Below are positions 63,406-64,000 of a stretch of DNA of 64,000 nt, piece by piece. The notes beneath the pieces were generated by a model. That model was given only the letters and a program-made list of their open reading frames with translations, was not told where the DNA came from and did not search any database. The DNA comes from Flammeovirgaceae bacterium UBA976 (GTDB lineage: Bacteria > Bacteroidota > Bacteroidia > Cytophagales > Cyclobacteriaceae). Every line of letters starts with the position of its first letter. The first letter of the stretch is position 1. Location: contig DBBU01000001.1 in assembly GCA_002292365.1 (NCBI GenBank), positions 36,725-100,724 on the forward strand, in the 5' to 3' direction. The position numbers and the translations under genes are program-made.

Positions 63406-64000
63406 ATGAAAAACATCTTTTCTGCTTTTTTACTCTTCTTTTTTACTTGGCAGTTGTCAGCACAAAGTTTCTCAAATGATTCTGAAACTTTTAAACAACA
63501 AGTTCTGCAATTTCTCAAAATCACAAATACTCAAAAATCATTAAAAATTGTAACCTCCTTTGACGAGTCATGGCGCGAACAATTTAATCAAGGGCAAAAA
63601 GAGAAACTCATTGCTATTGTAAAAAAAATGGAAGAAAAGCGCTTTAGTAGGGCCAATTACATCTTATTATTTGAATTAATTACCAGCCTACCTTTGGTAC
63701 AAAAAATCCCTAATAAGCAAATTGATGCAATTTTAGCTATCTCATTTTCTTCCTTAGAAACGCTTAGCAAACAGGAGTATACTCATTTTCAAAAGGGACT
63801 TAATGAATTTATTGATAGTCAAAATCTTTATAAGAGTAAATTTTTCATCTCTAAAACCCTGAATCCAATATATTCCTTTGATTTCCTAGAAGAGATCCCA
63901 ACGCTCAGTGTAGATCAGCTTCTAGAAACTTCTCAAAAAATGGATCTCACCGAAAATGATGACTGGTCAAGTGATGACGAGAGTTGGGATAATGATACAA
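63406..64000 (+). CDS. N-terminal part of an exported protein of unknown function (cut by window edge)
   Basis: The frame opens at ATG 63406 and stays open to the window end (198 codons). It begins with a signal peptide (KNIFSAFLLFFFTWQLSAQS), followed by a helical, charged region (about residues 40-170). The visible part ends in an Asp/Glu-rich stretch (TENDDWSSDDESWDND). I do not recognise it. It starts 31 bp after prmA on the same strand. Confidence 0.7.
   Translation, partial: MKNIFSAFLLFFFTWQLSAQSFSNDSETFKQQVLQFLKITNTQKSLKIVTSFDESWREQFNQGQKEKLIAIVKKMEEKRFSRANYILLFELITSLPLVQKIPNKQIDAILAISFSSLETLSKQEYTHFQKGLNEFIDSQNLYKSKFFISKTLNPIYSFDFLEEIPTLSVDQLLETSQKMDLTENDDWSSDDESWDNDT

Overview
The window looks like a chromosomal segment of a Bacteroidota bacterium, most likely of the Cytophagales type. 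This rests on gene content and order: uppS-bamA-ompH-ompH beside nadK and a DUF6089-like protein, rpsU-xerC-hpf, CPBP-DUF2007-cdsA, a single-chain glycyl-tRNA synthetase, a eukaryote-like isoleucyl-tRNA synthetase, and Bacteroidota-type promoters (TTG / TAnnTTTG). The DNA is AT-rich and densely packed, with many 1-14 bp overlaps. I saw no insertion sequence, CRISPR array, rRNA or tRNA gene. The genus assignment is left open.

Positions 1-10,251 hold the only clearly accessory-looking part, a CoA-ester catabolism locus in two divergent arms. The minus arm carries a nitronate monooxygenase broken by two stop codons, a thiolase, an MDR-type NADP oxidoreductase, an enoyl-CoA isomerase and an SDR. 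An 815-bp gene-free spacer separates it from the plus arm: two SDRs, a MaoC hydratase, an ACAD10/11-type acyl-CoA dehydrogenase and an APH-type kinase. The last two are split versions of the kinase and dehydrogenase domains fused in animal ACAD10/11. In Pseudomonas the LvaA/LvaC pair handles 4-hydroxyacyl-CoA through a phosphorylated intermediate. The inferred scheme is phosphorylation/isomerisation of a hydroxyacyl-CoA, then hydratase, SDR and thiolase steps of beta-oxidation.

Positions 10,495-20,221 carry prmC; ribD with a cupin protein and free-methionine-sulfoxide reductase; a phospholipid operon (CPBP protease, DUF2007, cdsA, gdhA, psd, RDD); and dusB with an EamA transporter. Positions 19,691-28,327 form a long minus-strand envelope operon (yqeY, cvpA, hydrolase, CBS protein, nadK, DUF6089-like, uppS, bamA, two ompH). 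Positions 28,370-31,877 run pdxJ, hydrolase, RsmI-like methyltransferase, metK.

Positions 31,939-39,633 are core information processing: rimP-nusA-infB on the minus strand with a consensus promoter and a terminator-like hairpin in its short leader, then cysS, hpf, xerC and rpsU. Positions 39,897-53,809 hold ugd, a DUF547 lipoprotein, a cation/proton antiporter, glyS, dgt, an RND transporter preceded by an 18-bp tandem repeat, ileS and lspA. After lspA comes a decayed EamA transporter with several homopolymer frameshifts. Positions 54,671-64,000 contain an unrecognised 725-residue exported protein, nth, a 77-residue protein overlapping an ECF sigma factor, then uvrA-tpiA-DUF6150-like-prmA and the start of an exported protein cut by the window edge.

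Most genes are housekeeping. The points most worth a second look are the split ACAD10/11-like module, the candidate attenuator before rimP-nusA-infB, the repeat before the RND gene, and the two pseudogenes.
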